Assembly: GCA_015711895.1 (NCBI GenBank)
Contig: JACVJH010000384.1
Coordinates: forward strand, 1 to 18,263
Reading direction: 5' to 3'
DNA: 18,263 bases
Origin: Candidatus Solincola tengchongensis
GTDB taxonomy: Bacteria; Actinomycetota; Geothermincolia; Geothermincolales; RBG-13-55-18
The first letter of the stretch is position 1; every line of letters begins with the position of its first letter. Made by a program: the position numbers and the translations under genes. Shown one piece after another: positions 7,848 to 14,916 of the stretch. The notes under the pieces are model-generated. The model was not told the origin of the DNA and did not search any database. It saw only the letters and a list, made by a program, of their open reading frames with translations.

Positions 7848-8210
7848 ACGGCACCCGGCCGGGCCCAGGGTCGTTTCGGCCTTGCACAAGCTTTGCCGGA
7901 TCGATGCCGCGGTGGGATCGGGTACTCGCTCATTACACCCGAATGCCCGTTTATAATCCGAAATCAACATGGGCATAGGATAAGGGCTCTGTCCGTTGAA
8001 GGACGGATGGTGGATAAAGATATATGACTATATATGGTCCATCATTTTTAGCCACACATGGATCCTCCGTTTCCCCTACCCGAACTCCGGAACCGCTTCG
8101 GGAAGGGACCGTTGGCCATCGGACAGCGAGGCCTAAAGCGCGGGCTGAGACGGCCTGCCCGTCTTAAGGACGTTCCCGAGTGCGGCGCAGGGGGACGGTG
8201 AAACGAAGGG
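7848..8210. other. Intergenic region between convergent genes
   Basis: 363 bases between the stop of the surface protein and the stop of the PAS kinase. It holds an AT-rich terminator-like hairpin (8007-8049) and half of a duplicated segment of the kinase 3' end (8187-8202). Nothing else is recognisable. Confidence 0.6.
8007..8049 (+). terminator. Probable intrinsic terminator
   Basis: ATGGTGGA (8007-8014) pairs with TCCATCAT (8038-8045), with one G-U pair. Nested inside is a perfect ATATAT-GACT-ATATAT hairpin (8020-8035), and a run of T follows (8045-8049). It would end transcripts of the surface protein gene about 160 bases upstream. The AT-rich inner stem is unusual for this GC-rich DNA. 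Confidence 0.5.
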
Positions 8211-8249
8211 TCAGGATGTCCCGTAAGGCCGGTGCAGGGGGACGGTGAA
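8187..8249. repeat. Imperfect tandem duplication at the kinase 3' end
   Basis: GCAGGGGGACGGTGAA occurs at 8187-8202 and again at 8234-8249, 47 bases apart, and the bases beyond each copy are also partly similar. The inner copy encodes the final FTVPL strand of the kinase ATPase domain; the outer copy lies just past the stop codon. Confidence 0.65.
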
Positions 8250-10979
8250 GCGGAAGACGGAGCCCCCTCCCGGTCGCGGCTCATACCATATTTTGCCGCC
8301 GTGGGCCTCGGCGATGCTCCTCCCGATGTACAGCCCCAGGCCCAGCCCCGGCCCCGCATGGTGCATGACGTCCTCCACCTGGTAGAAGCGCTCGAATATG
8401 CGCTCGCGGTCTTCCTGGGGCACTCCCCGCCCGCGGTCCAGCACCGTGAACCGCACCGCGCCCTCTTCCCCATCGACCTCCACCTCCACGGGGGTCCCCC
8501 GAGGGGAATACTTCACCGCGTTGTCGATGAGGATGACCAGGAGGCGTAGCAGCCTCTCGGCGTCGGCCCGGAGCGTCCCCAGGCCAGGCGCCACGCGGAC
8601 TTCCATGTCGCGGTCCGGGAACCTGGCCCGCATCTCCTCCACCGCCCGCCGCGCCAGCTCTCCGGGTTCCACCTCCCTGAGGTCCAGCCTCATGCGGTCC
8701 CCTTCCACCCGGGCGGCCTCCAGTAGCTCCTCCACGACACCTACCAGCCGGTCGGCCCCCTTGTCTATGGCCCGCAGCGCCTCGGAGCGGACCTCCTCGT
8801 CCATCCGGCTCCAGTTCTCCCTGAGGGTAACGGCATAGCCTTTGAGCAGGGTGGCCGGATGGCGCAGCTCGTGGGCGGCGATGTCCAGGAAATCGCGCAT
8901 CTCCTCTGCTCTCCTCTTCAGCTCCTGCTCGTATTCCTCCTTCTCCGAGATGTCCAGGAGGGAGACGACGCTCTCCTCCAGGCCCGGGAGCATGGCCACG
9001 GTGATCAGGGCGGGGATGGCCCGGCCGGAGCGGTGGCGGGCCAGAATCTCCACCTGCAGGGGGCTGGACAATTCCCCGGAGAGCAATTTTCTGGAATATT
9101 CTTTCACCCGTTCAACGTCTTCAGGCACGAGGAGGTCCATATAGCGCATCTTCCCTACCATCTCCTCCCGGGAATACCCGAACACCCTCTCCGCCTCGCG
9201 GTTGGCGTCGGTTATCACGGCTTTCCTGTCCACATGGAACATCACCGTCCCGGTAGCCTCGAAGGTGGCGCGGTAGCGCTCCTCGCTGCGCCGCAGCGCC
9301 TCCTCCGTCCGCTTGCGCTCGGTGATGTCGCGCCCCACGTTGACGATCTCGATCACCCGGCCCTCCTTGTCCAGGAGGGAGGCTCCGGTGACCTCCACCA
9401 GCATCTCCCGGCCGTCCCGGCGTATGAAACGTATCTCATCGCTATTGATGCCCCCGCTCGCCAGGAGGCGGCCTATATCCTTAAGGACCCTCTCGTAATC
9501 CGCGGGGTGGACCACCCCGAGCTCCAGGACGTTCTTCCCCAGCAATTCCTCACGCGAGTAGCCAATCATCTCGCAGGCCTTCCGGTTCACTCCCGTCACC
9601 CTTAGGGAGCGGTCGTAACTGAAGATGGCCTCGCCCGCGAATTCCAGGAGGAGCCGGTACCTTTCCTCCGATTCACGGAGCCTGTCCAGCAGCCTGTGCC
9701 GGCCGCAGGTCTGAGCCATCTGCGCCGCCGCCGCCTCCACGAACTCTACGGTGCCCGGGGACATCCCTCCTCCGGGAGCCCCGGCGAGGAGGCACCCCAC
9801 GGTCCTCCCCTCCCACCGCAAAGGCACGAGGGCCACGGCTGACGGTTCCTCTCCCGTCGGGAACCCGGCCTTCCTGCGCAGTTCGGCCCACTCCGCCTGG
9901 ACGGTCTCCCCACGCTCCAGCGCCTCCGCCAGCTCCCCGCTCCCGCACAAGAACCCCGCCTCCGCTGCTGCGGCCTCGGAAAGGCCGCGGTGGCCGAAAA
10001 GCCGGTAGTCGCGCTCTCCCTCCACCAGGTAGACAGCGCAGCGGCTTATCTCCCCCAGCTGGAAGATTATGTCAATGGCCAACTCCATGAACTCGCCGAG
10101 CCCAAAGGTGGATGCCGCCGCCTGGGCCAGGTCGCGCTGCAGGCGGGTGACCCTCTCCGCCCAGACCCGTTCCGTGACGTCGGTGATGAAGCCCTCCAGG
10201 TGCAGGAGCTCCCCGCCGTCGGAGAAAATCCCCCTCCCCTGCTCCCACACCCACTTCCTCTCGCCGGCGGCGGTGCTGATGCGGTAGAGGAGCCGGAAGG
10301 GCTCTTTTCGTTCCACTGCCCACTGAACCTCCTTCCACACCCGGTCCCGGTCCTCGGGGTGGATGAGTTCGGCGTAGGACACCACGGCGTTTTCCCGGAG
10401 CTCCTCGGGAGCGTAACCGGTGAGCTCCCGGCAGCCCTCGCTCGCAAAGAGCATGGTCCACTGTGGGTCGTTGCGGCAGCGGTAAGCCATTCCCGGCAGG
10501 TTGGAGAGCAGGGTGGCCATCTCCCTCCGGCTCTCCCGCAGCTGCTCCTCCAGGCTTATCCTCTCCGTGACGTCGCGGGAGTTGATCACCAGACCCCCTA
10601 CCCTTGAATCACCGAGGAGGTTCAGGGCGCTGGCCTCGTGGTACCTCCAGGTCCCGTCCCTGTGCCGGATGCGCTGCAGGGAGTACTGGGTGACGCCGGG
10701 CCGTCTCAGGGCCGTCTCCAGGTTGGAGGAGCTCCTCTTCCTGTCGTCCGGGTGGATGAAGTCCATGATGTTCCGGCCTAGGAGCTCCTCCTCGTCGTAA
10801 CCGAGCAGGCGCTTCACGGAGGGGCTGACGAAGACCACCCTTCCCTCCCCGTCCAGGACGGCGATGAGGTCCAGGGCGTTCTCCACCAAAAGGCGGAAGA
10901 ATTCGCCCCCACCCGAGAAGCTCAACCGATTCTCTGCCTTCTCCATGCGCTCAAAGTGACGCCGTCCGGCATCCTGCAC
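8211..10979 (-). CDS. Soluble multi-PAS sensor histidine kinase (PAS-PAS-GAF-PAS-PAS-HisKA-HATPase)
   Basis: 922 residues without transmembrane segments, so a cytoplasmic sensor. In order: PAS (about 25-140), PAS with PAC ending DVTERVW (150-275), GAF (280-425), PAS ending GRDITERK (435-557), PAS (563-680), HisKA with H box AAHELRHPATLL (His703), and HATPase with N box LIDNAVKYSP (817-826), G1 DRGRGVP, F box IFERFYQ and G2 GLGLGLYI. The H box has HELRHP where most kinases have HELRTP. The GTG start at 10979 has AAGGA five to ten bases upstream; an ATG twelve codons in (10946) has a poorer site. No partner response regulator is present. PAS and GAF domains usually bind small ligands, haem or flavin; the signal here is unknown. 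The 3' end carries a tandem duplication. Confidence 0.93.
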   Translation of the reverse strand: MQDAGRRHFERMEKAENRLSFSGGGEFFRLLVENALDLIAVLDGEGRVVFVSPSVKRLLGYDEEELLGRNIMDFIHPDDRKRSSSNLETALRRPGVTQYSLQRIRHRDGTWRYHEASALNLLGDSRVGGLVINSRDVTERISLEEQLRESRREMATLLSNLPGMAYRCRNDPQWTMLFASEGCRELTGYAPEELRENAVVSYAELIHPEDRDRVWKEVQWAVERKEPFRLLYRISTAAGERKWVWEQGRGIFSDGGELLHLEGFITDVTERVWAERVTRLQRDLAQAAASTFGLGEFMELAIDIIFQLGEISRCAVYLVEGERDYRLFGHRGLSEAAAAEAGFLCGSGELAEALERGETVQAEWAELRRKAGFPTGEEPSAVALVPLRWEGRTVGCLLAGAPGGGMSPGTVEFVEAAAAQMAQTCGRHRLLDRLRESEERYRLLLEFAGEAIFSYDRSLRVTGVNRKACEMIGYSREELLGKNVLELGVVHPADYERVLKDIGRLLASGGINSDEIRFIRRDGREMLVEVTGASLLDKEGRVIEIVNVGRDITERKRTEEALRRSEERYRATFEATGTVMFHVDRKAVITDANREAERVFGYSREEMVGKMRYMDLLVPEDVERVKEYSRKLLSGELSSPLQVEILARHRSGRAIPALITVAMLPGLEESVVSLLDISEKEEYEQELKRRAEEMRDFLDIAAHELRHPATLLKGYAVTLRENWSRMDEEVRSEALRAIDKGADRLVGVVEELLEAARVEGDRMRLDLREVEPGELARRAVEEMRARFPDRDMEVRVAPGLGTLRADAERLLRLLVILIDNAVKYSPRGTPVEVEVDGEEGAVRFTVLDRGRGVPQEDRERIFERFYQVEDVMHHAGPGLGLGLYIGRSIAEAHGGKIWYEPRPGGGSVFRFTVPLHRPYGTS

Positions 10980-11566
10980 TTCCGTCCTTGCCTGGAACCG
11001 CGCATGCCTTAAATGGAATACGTCACACGGACCCTTCCCCGGACAACTGGACGCGGGTTCAGCAAACCGTAGGTACCGCCGTTTGGTTCGATTTTACAAC
11101 TTTTCCGCTCTTTGGCCTACGAGTCACCTCCCCACGAGTTCCTTCCTTCGCCGGCTCGCGTTCCCGTTCCGGCAAGCAACTTACTCCTCCACGCTTCGCC
11201 TGACCGACGCGTCCGGGCTCGGCTAAAATGCTCGGGGGGCGATCCGCAAGGCATGTCACACGCCGGGAAGGCATGTTCCCCTTTTGCATATGCCTTCCGG
11301 AGCCTACCCGCTCACCCTCCCGTCTTCTCGATCCCGGCGCCGGCCTCCAGCGCCTCCTCCCGATGCGGGCACGGAGCCCTTCGCCTCTTTCGGCCTCTTT
11401 GCCCGACTACACCCATCTCCTTGAGCATCGTTTCGTACTCCATGGCCCGGCTTGCGCTGAGGCGTGCAGCGTTTCCGCCCATTTGATTCAAGGTCAAGCC
11501 TCGCTCTTGTTTAAACTCCCGGCTCACCAGCCATAATGACCCTATGAGGAAAGGAGGGAACGTCAG
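10980..11566. other. Intergenic region between divergent genes
   Basis: 587 bases upstream of both the PAS kinase (-) and the small Cys protein (+). A CATAAT box near 11532 could serve the small gene, but its -35 is unclear. A minus-strand frame around 11330-11530 has some protein-like stretches (LTLNQMGGNAARLSAS) but no start signal. No RNA gene was recognised. Confidence 0.5.
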
Positions 11567-11791
11567 ATGGAGGTGAGGTTTCCGGCTTTTCGGGCCAAGG
11601 CCGAGGAGGTTCTCGCAGGAGTCTCCGGCCTGGATGGCGAGGAGGATTACCGCCGGCTCCTCTGCGGGGATTGCCCTTTCTACCACCACGGGGAAAAGGA
11701 GAACGAGGAGTGCGGCAGTTACCGCATCCTTCGGAAACTTCTCGAGGCGGGAGCCCTGGACCTCGGGAACGCCATAAAGGCCTTGAGCTGA
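11567..11791 (+). CDS. Small cysteine-containing protein of unknown function
   Basis: 74 residues starting at ATG with a strong GGAGG nine bases upstream. The predicted protein is helical, with a central LCGDCPFYHH motif (C33, C36) and a later ECGSYRIL (C49). These could bind a metal or an Fe-S cluster together with the nearby His residues. There is no signal peptide or membrane segment. I do not recognise the family. It lies 307 bp upstream of the radical SAM gene on the same strand. A link to that peptide system is possible but not shown. Confidence 0.7.
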   Translation: MEVRFPAFRAKAEEVLAGVSGLDGEEDYRRLLCGDCPFYHHGEKENEECGSYRILRKLLEAGALDLGNAIKALS

Positions 11792-12098
11792 GGAGAGCTT
11801 CGAAACGGGTCGACGGAATAATGTTGCTGTCCAACCTACTCCCTTATAGGGCCGAATCCAGAGCGCCGGCAGGGCTCGGAAGGAGAAATTCCGGAATCGC
11901 CAGCGCCGGCCGCAACGGACTCCTGACCGTACATGGCCTCGTGGACACAGATTTCTATGACGATTCAGGGAGGGAAGGGTCATTGTTGCCGTTTCCAGGT
12001 AGCGAAGGTTTCCTCCTATCGGGCAGAGAAAGCGGCGCCCTCCGGCTCCTCGAGGGCGGTCCTGCGTGAACGAAAACCCTTCACGGAGGTGACATCGG
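11792..12098. other. Gap before the radical SAM gene
   Basis: 307 bases. One forward frame runs from an ATG at 11821 to 12069 and includes LLTVHGLVDTDFYDDSG, but it has no ribosome binding site and I do not call it a gene. The GGAGG at 12085-12089 serves the next gene. No clear promoter was found. Confidence 0.45.
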
Positions 12099-13256
12099 TT
12101 GGACTTGAGGCCCGCATATCCCCGGCTTCAGGATGGCATATACCTGAAACAACTGGAAAGGCCCTGCGTGTACGATACCCGAACCGATGAGCTCTACGAG
12201 CTGTCGCCGGAAGCCATGGTCTTCCTCTCTCACTGCGATGGCGCTCATACCATCTCAAACCTGCAGCCCGAGGAGCACTTCCTGGCCTACTGCCTGGAAG
12301 AGGGGATCCTGGAGCTGCTGTCGCGAGCGGAGCCCACCGTGGTACGGGTGGGCATCAACGAACTCCCCTCCCTCCGCTACCTCATGGTGGAGGTGACCGA
12401 GCGCTGTAACCTCCGCTGCCGGCACTGCTACCTGGGAGAGGCAGGGGAGAAGGACATGGACCCTGATCTCCTGCTGCGGTTGCTAGACGATCTCGACGAT
12501 ATCGGAGGGCTGCGCCTCATGATAACTGGGGGTGAACCCGTGCTCTACCCTCATTTTCAATGCCTGAACCGGGCCCTGGCCGGGCGGACCTTCCGCCCCG
12601 TGCTCATCACCAACGGCACGCTCATCGACAGGAGCCTGCTCTCTACCCTCAACTTCCGGGAGATACAGTTCTCCCTCGACGGCCTGGAAGAAGGCCACGA
12701 TTTCCTGCGCGGGAAGGGGAGCTTCCGGCGGACCCTGGAGGCCGTGAGGGAAACCCTCGTCTCCGGAAAAGAGGTCTCCGTGGCCACGGTCCTGCACCGG
12801 AAAAACATGCATGAACTAGAAAAACTTGGCAGATTTTTGCGGGATATGGGGGTCCATTCCTGGACCCTCGAGTACCCGGTGGCCATGGGACGCATGGCCG
12901 CCAACCAGGGCCTCATGCCCAAGATCGAAGAGGCGGCTCCGTTCTTCAGTCTGGAATGGGGCTCCGGCCCTCATGCCGGGGAAAGCGGTTACGCCTGTGG
13001 GGCTCACCTGGCCGCTGTGGACGTCTCCGGCCGCCTCATGAAATGCGGTTACTACCGCCAACTGAGCGGGGGGTCGGTCAGCGGGGGCCTGCGTTCCGCT
13101 TGGCGCGCCCTCCCCAAGATGCGCCTCGAGGGCGTTTGCGCCTCGTGCACCGAAAGGGAGGGCTGCGGAGGCGGGTGCCGCTTCCGCGCCGAGCTCATGG
13201 ATGGACCGGGCGGAAGGGACCTCCTGATGTGCGCCCGCCTGGGAATGCTCTCCTGA
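12099..13256 (+). CDS. Radical SAM/SPASM peptide-modifying enzyme with N-terminal PqqD-like domain
   Basis: 385 residues from a TTG start with GGAGG nine bases upstream. Residues about 10-80 resemble a PqqD-type RiPP recognition element (YDTRTDELYELSPEAMVFLS). The radical SAM core has the CX3CX2C motif CNLRCRHC (C103, C107, C110), which binds the [4Fe-4S] cluster that cleaves S-adenosylmethionine, and the GGEP motif (144-147). The C-terminus is a complete SPASM domain for auxiliary clusters: C300, GX4C ending at C316, then CX2CX5CX3C (C347, C350, C356, C360) and C378. Proteins of this build install thioether, carbon-carbon or similar links in short ribosomal peptides. A 21-codon Cys-rich gene begins 68 bases after the stop and is the likely substrate. 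The exact chemistry is unknown. Confidence 0.93.
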   Translation: MDLRPAYPRLQDGIYLKQLERPCVYDTRTDELYELSPEAMVFLSHCDGAHTISNLQPEEHFLAYCLEEGILELLSRAEPTVVRVGINELPSLRYLMVEVTERCNLRCRHCYLGEAGEKDMDPDLLLRLLDDLDDIGGLRLMITGGEPVLYPHFQCLNRALAGRTFRPVLITNGTLIDRSLLSTLNFREIQFSLDGLEEGHDFLRGKGSFRRTLEAVRETLVSGKEVSVATVLHRKNMHELEKLGRFLRDMGVHSWTLEYPVAMGRMAANQGLMPKIEEAAPFFSLEWGSGPHAGESGYACGAHLAAVDVSGRLMKCGYYRQLSGGSVSGGLRSAWRALPKMRLEGVCASCTEREGCGGGCRFRAELMDGPGGRDLLMCARLGMLS

Positions 13257-13324
13257 AGGGTGTTTATCCGACCGCGTCGCGGTGCATAATTGTAGGTGGA
13301 ACCCACTACCAAGGAGGTGGTGAG

Positions 13325-13390
13325 ATGAGGATCACGAAGATCCCCAAGAAGAAGGGCGGAACCTGCAAATGCAACAAGAGTTGCGGCTGA
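13325..13390 (+). CDS. Candidate RiPP precursor peptide, 21 aa, Cys-rich C-terminus
   Basis: A 21-residue frame with a very strong Shine-Dalgarno (GGAGG at 13313-13317, seven bases before ATG). The N-terminal half is basic (one Arg and four Lys among the first ten residues) and acts as a plausible leader. A GG pair precedes the C-terminal segment TCKCNKSCG, with C14, C16 and C20. It sits between a PqqD-SPASM radical SAM gene and a strong terminator, the classic position of a modified-peptide precursor. Its size is close to PqqA. The Cys residues could be sites of thioether linkage or metal binding. I know of no named family with this pattern; a small unmodified metal-binding peptide is the alternative. 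Confidence 0.75.
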   Translation: MRITKIPKKKGGTCKCNKSCG

Positions 13391-13400
13391 AGACGCCCGG

Positions 13401-13432
13401 AAAAGGGGAGGCCTGAGGGCCTCCCCTTTTTT
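13401..13432 (+). terminator. Strong intrinsic terminator after the peptide gene
   Basis: A perfect 13-bp stem, AAAAGGGGAGGCC (13401-13413) with GGCCTCCCCTTTT (13418-13430), loop TGAG, followed by more T. It begins ten bases after the peptide stop. The A run on the left could also let it act on the convergent gene ending at 13446. Confidence 0.9.
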
Positions 13433-13445
13433 CTCGGCGCGCTTT

Positions 13446-14513
13446 CTATTTCCTATGCATGGCGTCCAGGAACTCCTCCCAGGTCGGCACCAGCGTGGTC
13501 TCGTCGCGCCTCCGCAGCGCTATCGCTCCACCCGTGCAGTTTGGAACGCACACCCCGCAACCCAGGCACAGCCTGCGCTCCACGCGAGCCAGCTCATGCT
13601 CATCCAGGCCCGCCGCTCCCACCGGACATCTTTCCTCGCACTCCCCACATCCCACACATGACTCCCGGTCCACGCGTGCCAGGTAGCTGGAGGTGCTCAC
13701 GGCGCTGTCGAATTTCAACTCCAGCCTGCCCCGTAAATACACGCAACAACACGAGCAGCAGCAGCATAGGGTGGAGACCTCCCCCTGGTGGTTCTCGGTC
13801 AGGAAGACCAGGCCCGCCTCGTGCGCTTCCTCCAGCTTGCGTACCGCTTCCTCCAGCGATATCTCCCGCCCTATCCCCTGTTCCACCAGGGACCGGCCGA
13901 GCGAACCCAGCCGGAAACAGTTCTCCCTCTCGTGCTCGCAACCTCCACTGGCGTAGGCCGCTGCAGTGCGGCAGGCGCATGGGACAACGGCTCGAAAGGT
14001 AGACCTTTCCAGCAGCTCCTTAGCCGTTTCGAAGGGTAGGATCTCCGCGGTTTCATCGATATCCTCCTCCATGGGGACCACCCTCATCAGGGGCAGTTCC
14101 CGGTCGGCGATCTCCTTTCCCCAGGCCGCATAGAAGTAGCGCCGCCAGAGATCCGCCAGACGTCGGGCCGCTTCAGCATCCCTGCCCGTCCAGAAAGGGG
14201 CGTCCCTGAGGCCCGTAGGGCCGGAGGGCAAACGGTACCTGGCCACTCCATCCCTCATCTCCTTGTACACCAGGCCCCTTGAGGACATGGCATCCAGGAG
14301 GCCCTGGAGCTCGTTCTCCGGCATCCCCAGCTCGGCGGCCATCTCCGGGATGGGGGTTTCCCTGCAGAGAAGCCTGGCCGCCAGACGGGCCTCCTCGGGC
14401 TTGAAAAGCAGGCGGAGTATCTCCAGAAACTCGTGGCTGGGCGGAAAGCCTACCGGCATGTGTTCGAGGTGTTCTGCAAGAGCGGAATAGACCTCATCCT
14501 CCAACACCATCAC
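13446..14513 (-). CDS. HTH-ferredoxin protein with CCCCSCCC cysteine cluster
   Basis: 355 residues. The N-terminal ~95 residues look like a winged helix-turn-helix (TPIPEMAAELGMPENELQGL). A Cys-rich middle part has VPCACRTAA (C179, C181), C192 and C199, then TLCCCCSCCCVYL (seven Cys in eight positions, 250-257). Two ferredoxin [4Fe-4S] motifs close the protein: CVGCGECEERCP (C286-C296) and CLGCGVCVPNC (C316-C326). Related 4Fe-4S proteins with an ICNCCGCCC-like motif occur in anaerobes, often near redox complexes; their role is poorly defined. The start is GTG 14513 or the next codon, ATG 14510; a GGAG lies upstream. It is convergent with the peptide operon. Cytoplasmic electron transfer or redox sensing is inferred. 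Confidence 0.85.
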   Translation of the reverse strand: MMVLEDEVYSALAEHLEHMPVGFPPSHEFLEILRLLFKPEEARLAARLLCRETPIPEMAAELGMPENELQGLLDAMSSRGLVYKEMRDGVARYRLPSGPTGLRDAPFWTGRDAEAARRLADLWRRYFYAAWGKEIADRELPLMRVVPMEEDIDETAEILPFETAKELLERSTFRAVVPCACRTAAAYASGGCEHERENCFRLGSLGRSLVEQGIGREISLEEAVRKLEEAHEAGLVFLTENHQGEVSTLCCCCSCCCVYLRGRLELKFDSAVSTSSYLARVDRESCVGCGECEERCPVGAAGLDEHELARVERRLCLGCGVCVPNCTGGAIALRRRDETTLVPTWEEFLDAMHRK

Positions 14514-14916
14514 CCCCCGACTCCGACTCCTTAAATTTTAACATCCCGCTATCGCAGTCAAGCAAAGCCGGGGCGGATGGTGTCGTGATCCGGCAAAGCC
14601 GGGGCAGAAACCCCCGCAAAAGGATCCCCCTGACCTTTATGGAGACCCTCTTTGGCCGCGCCTTTCAGGTTGTCGAATGAACCGAGCAGCGGCCCACCCG
14701 ATTCGCGGACCCGGCGGCCTAATGTTGTTCCACGCGGAGAAAAGGGCGTTGTTGCTCCGCTTCCGGATTGCCTCACCGCACCATCTTCGGGCTTCATTCC
14801 GCGCCGGTAAAGACCTGCTCCGTGAAGCAAGAAGACGGGTTGAGCCGTCGAGTTTCCCGCCGGGAGCGCTGTCGTCTCGTGCTCCAGGGTACGGGAATCG
14901 GTCCGGGGACCGAATT
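14514..14916. other. Intergenic region between two minus-strand genes
   Basis: 403 bases. It contains a 13-bp direct repeat (14562-14605) and no convincing gene. The minus-strand frame 14558-14920, which overlaps the upstream stop, is Gly/Pro-rich with no domain signal. An AT-rich patch (TTAAATTTTAACAT, 14531-14544) just upstream of the HTH-ferredoxin gene may hold its promoter. Confidence 0.5.
14562..14605. repeat. 13-bp direct repeat
   Basis: GCAAAGCCGGGGC occurs at 14562-14574 and 14593-14605, a period of 31 bases. It lies about 50-90 bases upstream of the HTH-ferredoxin gene. Possible regulator sites; function unknown. Confidence 0.5.

Noticed and set aside
8859..9605. 248-codon forward frame opposite the PAS kinase
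   Set aside because: Antisense shadow of well-defined PAS and HisKA domains.
11671..12069. 132-codon forward frame overlapping the small Cys gene
   Set aside because: Starts inside another gene out of frame; the second half (from 11821) lacks a ribosome binding site.
14562..14605. GCAAAGCC motifs as part of a cyclic di-GMP riboswitch
   Set aside because: The other conserved riboswitch elements could not be found around them; they are better described as a direct repeat.
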